Source: Molossus alvarezi
Lineage: Eukaryota; Chordata; Mammalia; Chiroptera; Molossidae
Reading direction: 5' to 3'
Assembly (NCBI GenBank): GCA_037176705.1
Contig: CM073885.1
Span: 217,632,290-217,696,289, forward strand
Length of the DNA stretch: 64,000 bases
Shown here: positions 45,097-56,870 of the stretch, in pieces
Position numbering within the stretch: position 1 is the first letter of the stretch
Layout: each line of letters begins with the position of its first letter
Notes under the pieces: model-generated
What the model was told of the DNA's origin: nothing
The model's database searches: none
What the model saw: only the letters and a program-made list of their open reading frames with translations
Program-made: the position numbers and the translations under genes

Positions 45097-46096
45097 GATT
45101 CATGGTGGGCCTCTGTGAAGAAAACAGTCCAGAATGCAGACAAAAATAAAAAGGCTTCCCAAAGTCAACATTCTCCTCAAGGCTCCCACTGATGCCATTA
45201 GAATGCAATTTGAAGACATTCATTAGAATAATGACATAGTCCAGAGTTTTGCAGCCTTTCAGAAACATGGGAATGATCAGATTCCTTTAGCTCCCAACAC
45301 AGTCCAGGTAAATCAGTGGGGGGTCGAGGGGAGGGATTCTTTTTCGAAATGCACACAGCTTTGAATGATGTGGCAGTGGTCCTGCCGGTGTATTGCTGGA
45401 GTAGCAGGACGCCCGACCATGACTTCCTGGTCCACAAGGCTGTGGCCAAATAAATGGACAACGAAAGAAGTTGTCCTCTGCCTGGTGCAGCTGGGCCTCT
45501 CTCTAAAGAGACAAGGTTGTATTTTGAAAGAGGAAGAATTTTCAAGGGCTTCACATACCATAGAAAACAGCAGCCACAGAAGAACCAACATCATGGAATT
45601 GGACTGTGTCAAAGCACTACACATGAAGCTCCTCCCCCCGCCCCCAAATTATCTCTGTGAATATATGTCTGTGAACCTGAGTAGGTCCATGTTCTTGCTG
45701 TATGCCCTCAACTGTTCCCCCAACTCAGTCTGCTGTACCCCTACCTGCTTGACTGCACAGACACCTTTCTACCCCTCATTCATACCATCTGCCCTTTGCA
45801 AAAGAACATTGTCACCAAGCTTCTGGATCACAGAGAGCCCACACAGAAGCAGAGAGAATGAATTGTCATATACTCCTTCCTTCCATACCAGGTGATTGGT
45901 GAGTCTGCTTGGGACTGGCTGGAAATTCATTATTGGACATCATAGTCTCTTGTCATCAATGCATGTTACTCTCGGTTCTGGGATTATTCTCCCATTGGAG
46001 GATCTGGTCAAAAAGTGAACTGAAGACTGAGACACTTTTGGAAAATGTCAACACAGAAACTTTTTGTGGCCATGTTCTGGCTTCTCATTCCTCAAT
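45097..46096. other. Unclassified sequence with a chance ORF
   Basis: A plus-strand frame of 176 codons (45365-45895) has no family resemblance that I recognise, and overlapping frames of similar length run on the other strand. No repeat family is recognised. It could be a decayed processed copy of another mRNA, but I cannot name the parent. Confidence 0.3.
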
Positions 46097-46103
46097 TTGT
46101 TTA

Positions 46104-46353
46104 TTTATTTCTTATTTATTTTTAGATTGTCACCCAAGGATATTTTTCCATTTATCTTCAGATAGAATGGGGGGGAGAGGGGAGAGAGAAAGATGTCTAT
46201 GTGAGAGAGACATCTATTGGTCACTTCCTGCATGACCTGGCCCCAGGGACGAACCGAACAGCAACTGAGGTGCATGTCCTTGACCTGAATCAAATTCTCG
46301 ACTCTTTGGTCTGCTGGCCGACACTCTAACCACTGAGAAAAACTGGCCAGGGC
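46104..46353 (-). mobile_element. VES SINE
   Basis: Minus-strand copy: T-rich tail, CACCCAAGGATATTTTTCC, CT-complement AGAGGGGAGAGAG, GGCCCCAGGGACGAACCGAA, and the head complement AAAACTGGCCAGGGC. Flanks CAATTTGTTTA (46093-46103) and CAACTGTTTA (46356-46365) are a likely duplication. Confidence 0.92.
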
Positions 46354-46365
46354 TGCAACTGTTTA

Positions 46366-48292
46366 ATTTTACTGGGCCCTGAATTTTAACCCAGTTATTA
46401 ACATTGATCTTGTGGCCAAGGAAGTCCGATTGCTGTAAACTCAAATGTTGTGAGTCGCAATTCCCAGGCTCTGGGGGATTCTTCCAGCCTTCCTGATGTC
46501 TGAGCTTTGATGATTAAGTGAAGGGGGGAATGGAGCAGATTTCCTGTTTTCTTTCATTAGTAAACAAGGTGCTGTTTTCTCTGTCAAAGGCTACGACCAG
46601 GACCAGGTCCTCTCTCCCTCTGCCTGTGGCGTTGTGGCAGCAGGGACTGACATCCCAGGGTTGGGCCTACAGCAGCACCTCCCACCTAGCCCTTTGTTCC
46701 CAGGAGCTCAGGAGGCCCAGTTCACTATGGCTTGCAAGGACCCAGGGTCCTCAGAGGATGAGCTGTGACATCAGAAGGCTGCCACATCAGCAGTCCTACC
46801 TGCCCTTACCTCAGTGATGGCAAAGGCTCCCGGGGTAGGTTGGAGCCTGGAGACCGAGCCCAAGACCAGGCTTGTTGGAGCCAGGCCTGTCCTCTAACTC
46901 TAGTTTGAGAAAATAGGGGAAAATTTTGTCATAGGCACAGACAGTTGCACATAAAATATACAGAAGGAAAAACAAAATACAATAGACAATTCTGTCTTAT
47001 TGAAGAGTTGCTTGGAGATTAAAGAGTTAAACCTCTCTAAAGGATTGGGTTTGAGATGAGAATGATAGGTAGACACCCTGTTTCCAACTTCTAATGGTTG
47101 GAAGCTTGGATCCCTTTCTCTGAGTGGGGGGATGGAGCGGGATGTCAGGATGTCAATGGAGAGTAATTCACATCAGGCGGAGCTGCCTTAGAGCTACTTA
47201 AAATTGTTTTGTTTTGGGATTGCTTGGTTCTGTTTTGTTTTGTTTTTAAGAATTAATTTGTAACATCCAGGATAGTCCTTTTGTTCAATGAACATTTTAT
47301 ATATTGACCTCACACTGTATCACCCATATCATCTTGTTCTAATGTATAAAACAGCAGGTGTAATGACACCAAATGCTGTGATTGTAGATACGAATGAGAT
47401 GAACTCCGCCTCTTATTTCCTCCTGGTGTGACAGCAGCAGGGGAATGGGATGGGTCCCGCGAAGATAAGCTAGCATCCAAAGTATTTATGTGATTCCATG
47501 AACCATTCATTAATTCTTTGTATCTCTGAAGATTTCACTCAAACTTTGCATCTGAAAGTTTGAAGAAATTACTTGAAATAAAAATAAAGAATTTTTTTAT
47601 AAAGACAAAAAAATAAATAATGAAACTTAACTTTTAAGGTCACATATTATCAGTTATCCTCAATCTGTTGTGAAAAATGTTCATCTGCATTCCAGAATAT
47701 ATTATAATCATGTTACTTGCAGCTATAAGAGAATGTATTCAGGCCCAGCACCCTGAATTCGCTTCCTTCAGATCAGACAACAACTGAGGATTTAAAAATG
47801 GTGTCACTTTCTCTGTATTGAGGTCATAAAACTGCCCTGAGTCCCAGCACAGGTGGCCACTCTCTGTGTGAGATGCCCCAGCCTGTGAAACAAGAAGGTA
47901 TGTCATGGAGCTGCAGTGATCATGACACCCAAGGACCCCGTCAGTACACCTGTCTGAGAGCCCACAGAAGTCAAAGACATCATAGGAAGAAGAAAATAAA
48001 AAGCAGACTAAATAACAAGCTTTTCTCCCATTTAACTTGTACATATTCTAAGTAGAAATGTTTACTCTTCTCTTTAAAATATGGTCTTGAATGTTTTTGA
48101 GTGATTTATTTGTTTATTTATTTTCTACAGATGTTATCACTTACCAGTAATCAGGTTGGGAGGAAAATGCTCCTTCTTCGGCTTCCCTGAGTGATCATTT
48201 TACTTCAGTAGATTTTATGGCTGCTGATATCATTTCTTATTAATCACAAATAAAGAAATCTATCTGGAATCATCTTAACATTAACTAATATT
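46366..48292. other. Unique sequence
   Basis: No repeat family recognised. The block at about 46570-46870 is GC-rich compared with the window and has a 99-codon frame (46518-46817) without recognisable similarity. Nothing supports a gene. Confidence 0.35.
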
Positions 48293-48308
48293 AAGAGTCT
48301 CATCTTTT

Positions 48309-48555
48309 GCCCTGGCTGGTTTGGCTCAGCGGTTAGACGTTGGCACGAAGACCAGAGAGGCCCGGGTTGGGTTCCCGCTAAGAGCGCGTACCTCGGTTGC
48401 AGTTTGTCCCCAGCCCTGGTTGGGGTCATGTGAGTAGCAACCACATGATGTGTCTCTCTCACATCGATGTTTCTCTGTCTCTCTTCCACCTGCTCTCCCT
48501 CCCGCTCTATCTGAAGATAAATGCAAAAATTTCCTCTGGTGAGGATAAAACATGA
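48309..48555 (+). mobile_element. VES SINE
   Basis: GCCCTGGCTGGTTTGGCTCA head, B box GGTTGGGTTCC, body GCAGTTTGTCCCCAGCC, 3' GCAAAAATTTCCTCTGGTGA. Target repeats AAGAGTCTCATCTTTT (48293-48308) and AAGAGTCCAATCTTTT (48556-48571) agree at 14 of 16 bases. Confidence 0.95.
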
Positions 48556-48774
48556 AAGAGTCCAATCTTTTAATTTTTAACAAAAACTATCTCTACATTG
48601 ACATATGTTTGAGGTTTTCTTTTTTGCCACTTCTTTATTTTTATTGTGTATGTGTGTGGGGGAGGGAGGCAACCTGTTCAAATATGAATATGCTGCATTT
48701 ATAATATATTACAATAATCATATATAGAAATATACTGACTTCTAATTCAAAAATGGAACAACACAAGTAAAATA

Positions 48775-48847
48775 GCCATAGCCAGTTTGGCTCAGCGGTT
48801 GGAGCATCGGCCTGTGGACCAGAGAGTCCCATGCTAGGGGCACATAA

Positions 48848-48894
<47 letters not shown>
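48775..48894 (+). mobile_element. Head-only VES SINE with (TAAA)n tail
   Basis: tRNA-like head CAGTTTGGCTCAGCGGTTGG to GGGGCACATAA, then a (TAAA)n run at 48847-48894. The usual body and CT-rich segment are missing, so the head joins the tail directly. Flanks AAGTAAAATA (48765-48774) and AAATAAAATA (48889-48898) could be a duplication. Confidence 0.8.
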
Positions 48895-48899
48895 AATAT

Positions 48900-50938
48900 A
48901 TTTAAGAAGTATATTTGCATTAATCATTGTCCTCAGTCATGATTTATTTATGGAAACTAGATACTGACTTCCTCCTGGTATGTGCTCTCTTTCCTTCATT
49001 GTCCCACACATGTTTCTATAAATTCTGGGAGGTACTATCCTATACATCTCATTTGCATACTATAGAACAGAAATGTAAAAAAATTATTTATATTATCCTG
49101 GGGAATGTGATGAACGGAACAATTAGAATCCTCAAGACAGTGACATTAATAGGCTATTTCATAAGGACTAGAGACAAGTATATGCTAATAGGTACACGTT
49201 ACCAATGAAAATAGAAAGGCATTTTTTAAAGAGAGAAGTTAAAGTAAAGGACTTGAAGTGTTTCCACTCGACTTTCCAGAACAGCCGAATCTGGAAGCTA
49301 AAGTGTTAACATCTATAAGCTGTTCCAACAAGGGAATATATACTATTAAATATTGGGAGTTATTTAAAATGCCAGTGAGTATAATAGCAGTGCTCTGAAA
49401 TAACCATTTCATCTGCCTACATTACTCTAAAATTAATGAATAATGAAGCGATGCCCTTCACATTCTCTTCCCTTTCCATTCCAAGATATATTGATTAGAT
49501 GACATTTATTTAAGTTTGGGATAATGTATTAATTTCAAGATAATTATTCAATATACTTTTGTCACTGTTGATATGCTTCAATGTCATCCAGGGGCCGGGG
49601 GATGAATAAACTGTTATCTGACATTGCTGGACAGGGTGCTAGAAATAAATGCAATTTTTCTCCTTGAGATTAACTGACTTGGGTTTTTGCTTGGGGAGGG
49701 GCACGAAAGAGGAGAAAGCTGAAGGTGGAGAGGGTATGATGATGTAACCTGCAGGTTAAGAGGATAAAGATATTTTAAAAGATGGTACTTTAGGACAAAG
49801 TGCTTTTCCATTGTTGCTGGGGTCACACTGATCCTCAGCAAAGCTGACAGGGCCCATCCTTAGTGGATGCCACTGCAATATTAACATTCATTTGGAGCAG
49901 ATGTGGCTAAAAGCATGAAACATTGAACAAACAGCTGCCACAGATCTAGTGCCATTGCATAAGCACTTATGTTCTGTTAATGCAGTGGATTGCTGGGGCC
50001 AGTAGGGCAGACGTTATTCCCCACAGTTCTTCAGCAAGTGGGCCAAACGATGGCTCCTCAGAGCATCATTGCCCCCATTGAAGCAATCCCTTTATCTTTT
50101 GTATAGATCCAGTACAAAACCATCTACCCATAAAAAGGATGCATCAAAGGTCAGGTTACACTGTCAAGATGTCTTCTAGGTGTGTACTTTCAAATGTGTT
50201 CATTTTGTTTTATTCTATTTGATGTTGATAGTGGGCCAATGCTACAGTGTTGTTTCTTCCTCTTCTCTCACTTTGTGTCTGTGTGTGTCCTCACATGATG
50301 GCTCTGGGACTCTGTGATTCTGCACATAGAGTAAGTGGAGATTCTGTACTTCAAGGTTGTCTTCGCTTGCCTGATTCAGTGAGCTCACTCATGGTGCTTC
50401 CAAGTCTACAGTTACCAGTTTGAAACCCAAATGGGTTTCTTTCCTTTGTCCGTTGAAACAATTTAAAATTTAGGACTACAAAGCAAAAATGTCAAACATG
50501 ATGAGTCATAATGTTTTTCCATAATACACATCAACAGGTCTCCAGACTTCATGTGATGCAGAGATTGTATGAGTGGTATTTGCCAGTTTGAAGAGAAAAG
50601 GAGCAAGCACTAATTCTAGCTGACTTGTACTCTGTTGCCTTCCCACTTCCCCATGCAGACTACAGTCGCTTGGGTAATTAATCCTTAATAAGCTGACACA
50701 CTGATCTCCAAGTGAGTAATTCCTTCGAGCTGAGCAGAAGTGGGAGAGATGCTGTATAGAATTACATTTTCATGGATTCTCGAAAAACAGTTTTTCCTAA
50801 CCAAAGCTGTAATTCAGCCTGTTATACCATCTGAGTTATCTGCTCCAGTGTCAGGAGAGAGGAGGAAGAAAGAAAAGAGTGGGCATGAGAGACAGAGTAA
50901 GTGGAGCCATACGTGGGAAATGATATAGGAAAGCAACC
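48900..50938. other. Unique sequence; possible conserved non-coding block
   Basis: No repeat family recognised. The part at about 49790-50120 has balanced composition (GGCCCATCCTTAGTGGATGC, TGCAGTGGATTGCTGGGGCC), free of repeats, and is a candidate for conservation. No exon is evident. Confidence 0.35.
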
Positions 50939-50939
50939 A

Positions 50940-51435
50940 TCATTTCATCTATTCATTCTCCTTTCTGAGGGCACATATAATGTGCCAAATACTACTGCAA
51001 GAATACAGCTAGGGATACATTGATTAAGTTGATGGTCACGTGAAGCTTATATTTTAATACAGGGCAATGATGAGAGTAAAAAATTAAACAAAAATGAAAA
51101 ATTAAACCAATAAATAGGTTACATCAGGTTTTGATAAGTGCTATAAAGACAATAAAGTAAGAAATTGTGTCAGAGAGTAAGGAGCTGAGTGGTGGTGGGG
51201 TGTGATGTAGTATGCTACTTAGAGTGGTCAGGGAAGGCTTCTCTAGGGAGGAGCTAGCTATTGGGGAGCTAAGAGCTAGAAGATGAGAAAGAGCCACCAC
51301 TGGGAAAGTGGGGACACAGACTTCCAGGTGGAGGGCACGGGGCAAGAATTCTAAGTGGAAACAAGCTCGGTCTGTTGAGGAATAGAAAGGAGGCATTTTG
51401 CTTGGCTGTGCTGAAGACTGTATAAGACGTGAATT
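50940..51435 (+). mobile_element. Ancient interspersed repeat, LINE-like
   Basis: GATAAGTGCTATAAAGACAA, GGTCAGGGAAGGCTTCTCTA, GATGAGAAAGAGCCACCACT and GGAATAGAAAGGAGGCATTT. Same type as the copies at 18262 and 39120, and the best preserved of the three. Family name uncertain. Confidence 0.55.
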
Positions 51436-51439
51436 CACC

Positions 51440-52112
51440 TTTTTGAATTATCTCAAGTACAGACATGGGAGTAAAAGGAATACAGAAAAAAACAGCCCTG
51501 TAATTTTAACCCAATTCAGCCAGTGAGTCCACTGGAGATCCCTCAAATAGTAGTTGCCCGCATGGCTCTGTTCTATAGTCTAGATCACCCTACAGACCGT
51601 AGGCTGCTCTCCCAAAACCAGGTGTCATGTCCCAGAAGAGAGAGGCAGGTAAATGTGACTGTCTCTCTGTTCAGCCACATCCTGCCTTCTGTTCTCCTGA
51701 CAACAGTGGTCCTATATTCAGACATGAAAAACTGTGGAGCTTTGCTATGTAACTCAGCAAACAACAGGAGAAATCTATGAGCAATGCCGTAGAGTTTTCC
51801 CAGATGCCCAAGAACTGAATGGAACAAAAAGAGCTAAGACTGGTACCAGAGAGGAAGTCAGTTTAAAACGTTCTTTTTTTAACCTAATATAAAATGAACC
51901 CAAAGTCAGGAAGCGGCAGTTCCAAACAAGCAGTGCTAGATGCTGCTAGAAACGGTACGGAGATGTGAGAAACGACTGTCACGATGAACTGTTCACTGCA
52001 CTTGGGAAACAGACGACGGAAGCCCACCCCTCCTGCAGCTCTGGAATAGAAATGTGAGCAATCTCTGGGTTGGCAAGTTGATATTGATAAGAAAACAAAA
52101 CAGAAAGAAGAG
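51440..52112. other. Unique sequence
   Basis: No gene or RNA recognised, apart from the purine-rich lead into the microsatellite. Confidence 0.4.
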
Positions 52113-52125
52113 GAAAAGAAGGGAG

Positions 52126-52285
52126 AAGGAAGGAAGGAAGGAAGGAAGGAAGGAAGGAAGGAAGGAAGGAAGGAAGGAAGGAAGGAAGGAAGGAAGGAAG
52201 GAAGGGAGGGAGGGAGGGAGGGAGGGAGGGAGGGAGGGAGGGAGGGAGGGAGGGAGGGAGGGAGGGAGGGAGGGAAGGAAGGAAG
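52126..52285 (+). repeat. Purine microsatellite (AAGG)n-(AGGG)n-(AAGG)n
   Basis: About 79 bp of AAGG units (52126-52204), about 70 bp of AGGG units (52205-52274), and a short return to AAGG. The strand is pure purine throughout. No SINE body is attached on either side. Confidence 0.95.
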
Positions 52286-52289
52286 AAAA

Positions 52290-53260
52290 TGAATTATAGC
52301 ACATTCATACAAACTTGGAGAAAAAGAGCCAGTGTGTGGTGAGGGAGGGGCCCTGAGCATGATGGCTGGAAGAGGAATGATTCTATACCCATGTCCAAAA
52401 TTTTAGAAGAGTTATTTAGTACAGTATTTTAGAGACAATGCATCTTCAGTCTCAGCTTGAATTTAAAATTACCATCTGGTGCTCTTAGCTTTATTCTGAG
52501 GACCATAGAATCAAAATTTTTTTTGGTAAATTAGCCCATCCACTAATTTTCAAATTGTATTTTTCTGAATCTTAGGGCTTTACCTAAGGTACAACAGATG
52601 CTAATTCCCTGGGGACTGAGGGGATTAAGAAGGTGAGAAAGAGTTTTCAGCTCTCCACCTCTTTGCTGGTCGACTCTCCTTTCCAAAACAGCCGTAAAGA
52701 TAAACATGAACTTTGTAAGGAGTAGAGGCTGAAGGAAGTTCTAACCAAGGCCATATGGTCTGCTTCTTCCTTCGGGTGAGTTTGACTTCTTGGACCTATG
52801 TGATGGTTCCAAAGCACACATAGCTAACCAAATAGAATCTGAGTATACCTAGCCACCCTTATAGGCTATTTACAAGACTCCTTTTTCTTCTTCTTCTTCT
52901 AAAACACATCACAACCTGCCCTGTTCCCAGGCATCCAAATGAATTTCCTGGCATGTGACTGTTTCTCAGGGATCAAAGCTTGTTAAAGAAATCGTCATCA
53001 TGTTGCAGCAGAAGGAACTCTGACTTCTAGTCCAGGGTTCTATATGCTGAGGCCATTGGGGCCCAAACTTATCCATGTTAAGGCCTAGCCTGTTTATCCC
53101 TCCTCTTCCACGCAGCCCCCGGGCCTCACTGATCTCTCCTCTCCCCCTCGTCTGATTGCAGGAAGAGTCTGCACTCAAGTACACCGTCTCCTTTAATGTA
53201 GGTTGGTAATTCTTTTTGTTTGTTTTAGTTTTGCTCTATCTACAAGGTTGTAATATCTTT
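52290..53260. other. Unique sequence
   Basis: No gene, RNA or repeat recognised. Confidence 0.4.
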
Positions 53261-53276
53261 AAAAACACAGAATTGG

Positions 53277-53512
53277 CCCTGGCCAGTTTGGCTCAGCGGT
53301 TAGAGCGTCGGCCTGCAGTCCGGAGAGACCCAGGTTCGGTTCCCGTTAAGGGCATGTACCTTGGTTGCAGTTTGTCCCCGGCTCTGGTTGGTCGTGAGGG
53401 TGGCAGCCACTCGATGTGTCCCTTTCACGTCGATGTTTCTCTCTCTCTCTCTCCCTCCCACTCTACCTGAACAAAAAATGAAAATGAGGATGATAAATAA
53501 ATAAATAAAAAT
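53277..53512 (+). mobile_element. VES SINE
   Basis: Head CCCTGGCCAGTTTGGCTCAG, B box GGTTCGGTTCC, body GCAGTTTGTCCCCGGCTC, tail AAATAAATAAATAAAAATA. The 16-bp duplication AAAAACACAGAATTGG is perfect at 53261-53276 and 53513-53528. The 3' motif is shortened (ATGAAAATGAGGATGATAA). Confidence 0.95.
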
Positions 53513-54034
53513 AAAAACACAGAATTGGTCTTAGATTTTTTGTTTTGTTTTATGTATTTCTCATGTTCAAGTACCAGAACAGTGCTGAATTCCTTATAGG
53601 CAAGTCATAAATATTTATTGTTTGATAAGCCTAAGTCACTTCAGAAATACTATTACAATTTATTGAAACTTATTCCAACTTGGAAAACATCTCTCATAGT
53701 ATCTGCTTTCTATATTATCTCTGCTCTTGAATGGATGTAGAACAAATTTTATAGTGAACATTTTTCATTTCTTTAGTACATATATAATCCTATTCTGGAT
53801 CAAAATCAAAGAGGCAGGCTTCCTACTGTTTCTCGGTCTCGCCATTAGAGGTGAATTTAACAAGGACACAAATATACTTGCATGACTAAGAATTTTATAT
53901 ACTCTATCAACTGATATGTTGGCTTATGTATGAAAACACCAACCAGAACTCCTATACTTTCAACTTAATTCTATCTCATATTTTGCATGACCTTCATTCT
54001 AAAACATCATATCTGCATTTAGGTTTCTAATTTT

Positions 54035-54244
54035 TTAATCCTCACCCAAGGACATGCTTTTTTATTGACGTTAGAAAGGAAGGGGGACAGAAAAAGAGAA
54101 ACATCAATGCCACAGAGAAATATCAATTGGTTGCCCACCAGAAGTCAAACCTGTAACCTAGGTATGTGTCCAGATCAGAAACCAAATCTGCAACCTTTGG
54201 TGTAGGGGATGATGCTTTAACCAACTGAGCCACCCAGCAAGGGC
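54035..54244 (-). mobile_element. tRNA-derived SINE, older subfamily
   Basis: Minus strand: CTCACCCAAGGACATG, GGGGGACAGAAAAAGAGAAA, then the head complement CAACTGAGCCACCCAGCAAG. The head differs from the standard VES head (GGTTAAAGCATC type). A perfect 15-bp duplication TAGGTTTCTAATTTT lies at 54020-54034 and 54245-54259. Confidence 0.92.
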
Positions 54245-54259
54245 TAGGTTTCTAATTTT

Positions 54260-55755
54260 CAAAGTGACTGGATAGCTCTTCCTCATCTGCTTGTGAGCCA
54301 TGTCCTACGTCTGCTTTAGATTCAGTCTGTCAGGTGCTTTAATTGCCTTAGAGAACAGTACTGCATAAATACCAGAGATCATTGTTATTGTGTCTCCAAG
54401 ACGTTATTCCAAGAATGTAATTCCCTGGCCTCAAATGTAAGTTAAATGATATAGCATACGCTTTGCTTGGAGCACTGATGACTCTGGTAAAGCTGCCACC
54501 TGGCTAACAAGCCCAGTGAGAAATGTACAGGGGGCTCCGGTGTCATTTATAACAATGCCTATACATCGGATAACAAGGGCAGTATTGGCTCCCCCCTCTG
54601 CTGGCTGTCTTCACTGCTGGAAACACCGATCTGCCTTCTGAGCTGCTGCTGGCCATTGCCACCTGCTGGCTCTGACACACCACTCCCCTGGCTCCCCTCC
54701 TGGCATTGCCCTGGCAGCCTCCCCACACTGCCAAGTTTGAGTCAGAAAGTACAGGGGTGTTTGGAGCTTTCACGTTGCTGAGACTGCATCATGCAAACCG
54801 GCTGACAGCGGGGCATCTTGGTGCTCTCCAGGGTCAGGCTGTTGACTACTATGGTGATCAGCTGGCCAACAGCAGCAGTGATTGGAAATAGCCCCAGAGA
54901 ACGTCACACGTTGGCAAGGAAAGGCTGCCGAGGGAGCAGCCTTTCATAACAGAAAATAAACAATGCTTTATGAGGTAGCTGTGAGCATTTCCATCCAGCC
55001 AGAATCCATTTTAGGCATTCAAAACTTTTCTCAGAGGGAGTTGTATTTAAACATTTATACTTCAGCCTTGCAACTCTTTATTCCATTGGTTTTACTTTTA
55101 AGTTCTTGCCTAGAACTTTGGTGTTTCTCTTTAGCACGTAAGGGGTCCAAGCCTGTCTGATGTCATGATGGTTTACAGTGACAGACCTGTAATGAAATAT
55201 CAGGGTGCTCACCTTGCCTGCTTCTTTAAGCACTGACACAACTTATTTATGTATTTAATCATCTGCATGACAAACAAAAGAGGTTTGTGTGCATTGTCAA
55301 TACGCCGAACAGTCCTCTCTTACTGTGGGTGGAGCCATTTATGAGCTTGTGTCCCAAGGAGGCCCTAAAAGCCCCAGTTGGAGTCATAGCCCACTCCACC
55401 CTCCTAAGGCCCAGCACAAACAGACTCATAATAACAAAGCCAGCATTCCAGGGTGCAAATCAGGCTTTGAGACAGAGGTTTTCTAGGGTGTTTTTAAATA
55501 TAAATTTTATTTCTATGTAGATATGGTGAGCCTAACAAATTGGGAGACAATTGTCATCAAAAGATGAGTTGGTGTATTCACAGTTCTCAAGCAGAGGGCT
55601 ATGCCATGCCAGGGGGCCACACAGGGAAGCAGCAGGAGGAGAGGGCGCAGCGGGGAGGCAGGACAAGGATCTCTATTGTGCTTTCCACAGAAAGGGGCAG
55701 GTAAGTCAGGGTGAGCGTAGGATTGGCTAGTTTAAATAAATTCAGGAAGGTGAGT
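54260..55755. other. Unique sequence; GC-rich block and repeat-like right end
   Basis: The block 54480-54960 is GC-rich and free of repeats. From about 55560, sequence such as GGAGGAGAGGGCGCAGCG looks repeat-derived and seems to continue beyond the L1 fragment (56013-56290), but I could not classify it. Confidence 0.35.
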
Positions 55756-55756
55756 T

Positions 55757-56012
55757 GTAGGCTTGGGTGAAAAAGGCCAAGGAATTAAGTACAAATTGGT
55801 AATTACAAAATAGTCACAGGGATGTACAGTACAAGAGAGGAAATATACTCAATAGTGATTATTAATAACCATGTATGGTGCCAAGTGAGTACTAGACTTA
55901 TCAAGGGATCATTTGATAAATTATATGAATGTCTAACCACTGTACTACACACCTAAAACTTATCTAAAATGATATTGAATATCAACTGTAACTGAAAAAT
56001 AAATAAATAAAT
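55757..56012 (+). mobile_element. L1 3'UTR fragment (L1MA-like)
   Basis: CAAATTGGTAATTACAAAAT, AGTCACAGGGATGTACAGTA, AACCATGTATGGTGCCAAGT, TACACACCTAAAACTTATCT, then an AATAAATAAATA tail. Matches 3350-3594 closely in order, so both come from one older L1 family. Confidence 0.85.
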
Positions 56013-56700
56013 ATGGTTGGTGCTGGGCCACAGGGACTGTCCCTGGTTGTCTGGAACCCGGCCCTGGGGTGATAAAGGCAATAGTGGTCCCGAGTGTGAG
56101 AGCCCAATAGAGGAAGTTGTTGACTACGAGCTGTGGTTTGGGTAGTTTGGTAGGAAAGACATGCCCCCAGGAAGTGGTTAGTGATCTCTAGAATTAGCTA
56201 TGCCCGGGAAGGGCATTAAGGCCCAAATGTGAACGAGTCAAGAACGTACAGTCAGAAAATGCTGAACTCAGGGAGTGCGTCAGCCTGCATGAGCCATGCT
56301 ACGCTGAACTTAATGCCACAGGGCTGCAGCTGATTTGCTCTTTACATTGTGATCAATGAAAAATATCTCAAATCAAATAGTCCTTCAGATTTTCTAATAA
56401 CTGCTCGTGGTACAGCAAGGAAACGTGCTGTGACCGTGTGCCATTAAAAACTTCAGCCACAGTCATTATACAGCAGAGTATGGGGGGAAGAAAAGAAAGA
56501 AACCTCATTAGAAACATAATCGCGTTCAGTAGAAACTCTACGGATTGTGGTCATTTGAGATGCTATGAATCTGATGAGAAGAAAGACATATTAGAAAAAT
56601 ACCAAGTTCTAATATTGCTTTGTTTTGCTTTGTTGCGTGGCAAAGAGCTTTTTATTTTGATTGAGATCATTTGCTCTACAAGCAAGGTAGTCATGACAAC
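56013..56700. other. Unclassified sequence
   Basis: The first part, to about 56290, may be the right half of an old repeat interrupted by the L1 fragment. No coding signal. Confidence 0.3.
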
Positions 56701-56709
56701 TTGGGAGGG

Positions 56710-56870
56710 AAGATGACCTGAATTTGGAGCCTGGCCCTGGCCTTTAGGAGCTCTGTAATATTGGGTTGACCTCACTAGGTCAAAGTTTCTACATCACTAA
56801 TATGGAGATAATAGCAACTTGACTAAATGCTCAAAACAATGTTAACTGTGAGTCAAATCTCATTAGAAAG
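56710..56870 (+). mobile_element. MIR SINE
   Basis: GACCTGAATTTGGAGCCTGG, GGTTGACCTCACTAGGTCAA, AAGTTTCTACATCACTAATA and TGGAGATAATAGCAACTTGA match the sense MIR order. Confidence 0.7.

Noticed and set aside
45365..45895. 176-codon plus-strand open frame beside the RPLP0 pseudogene
   Set aside because: No recognisable domain, no splice or promoter context, and equally long frames overlap on the other strand.
51884..52360. Long frames of Pro/Ser/Leu/Phe or Glu/Gly/Lys/Arg repeats
   Set aside because: They are translations of the purine microsatellite, not genes.
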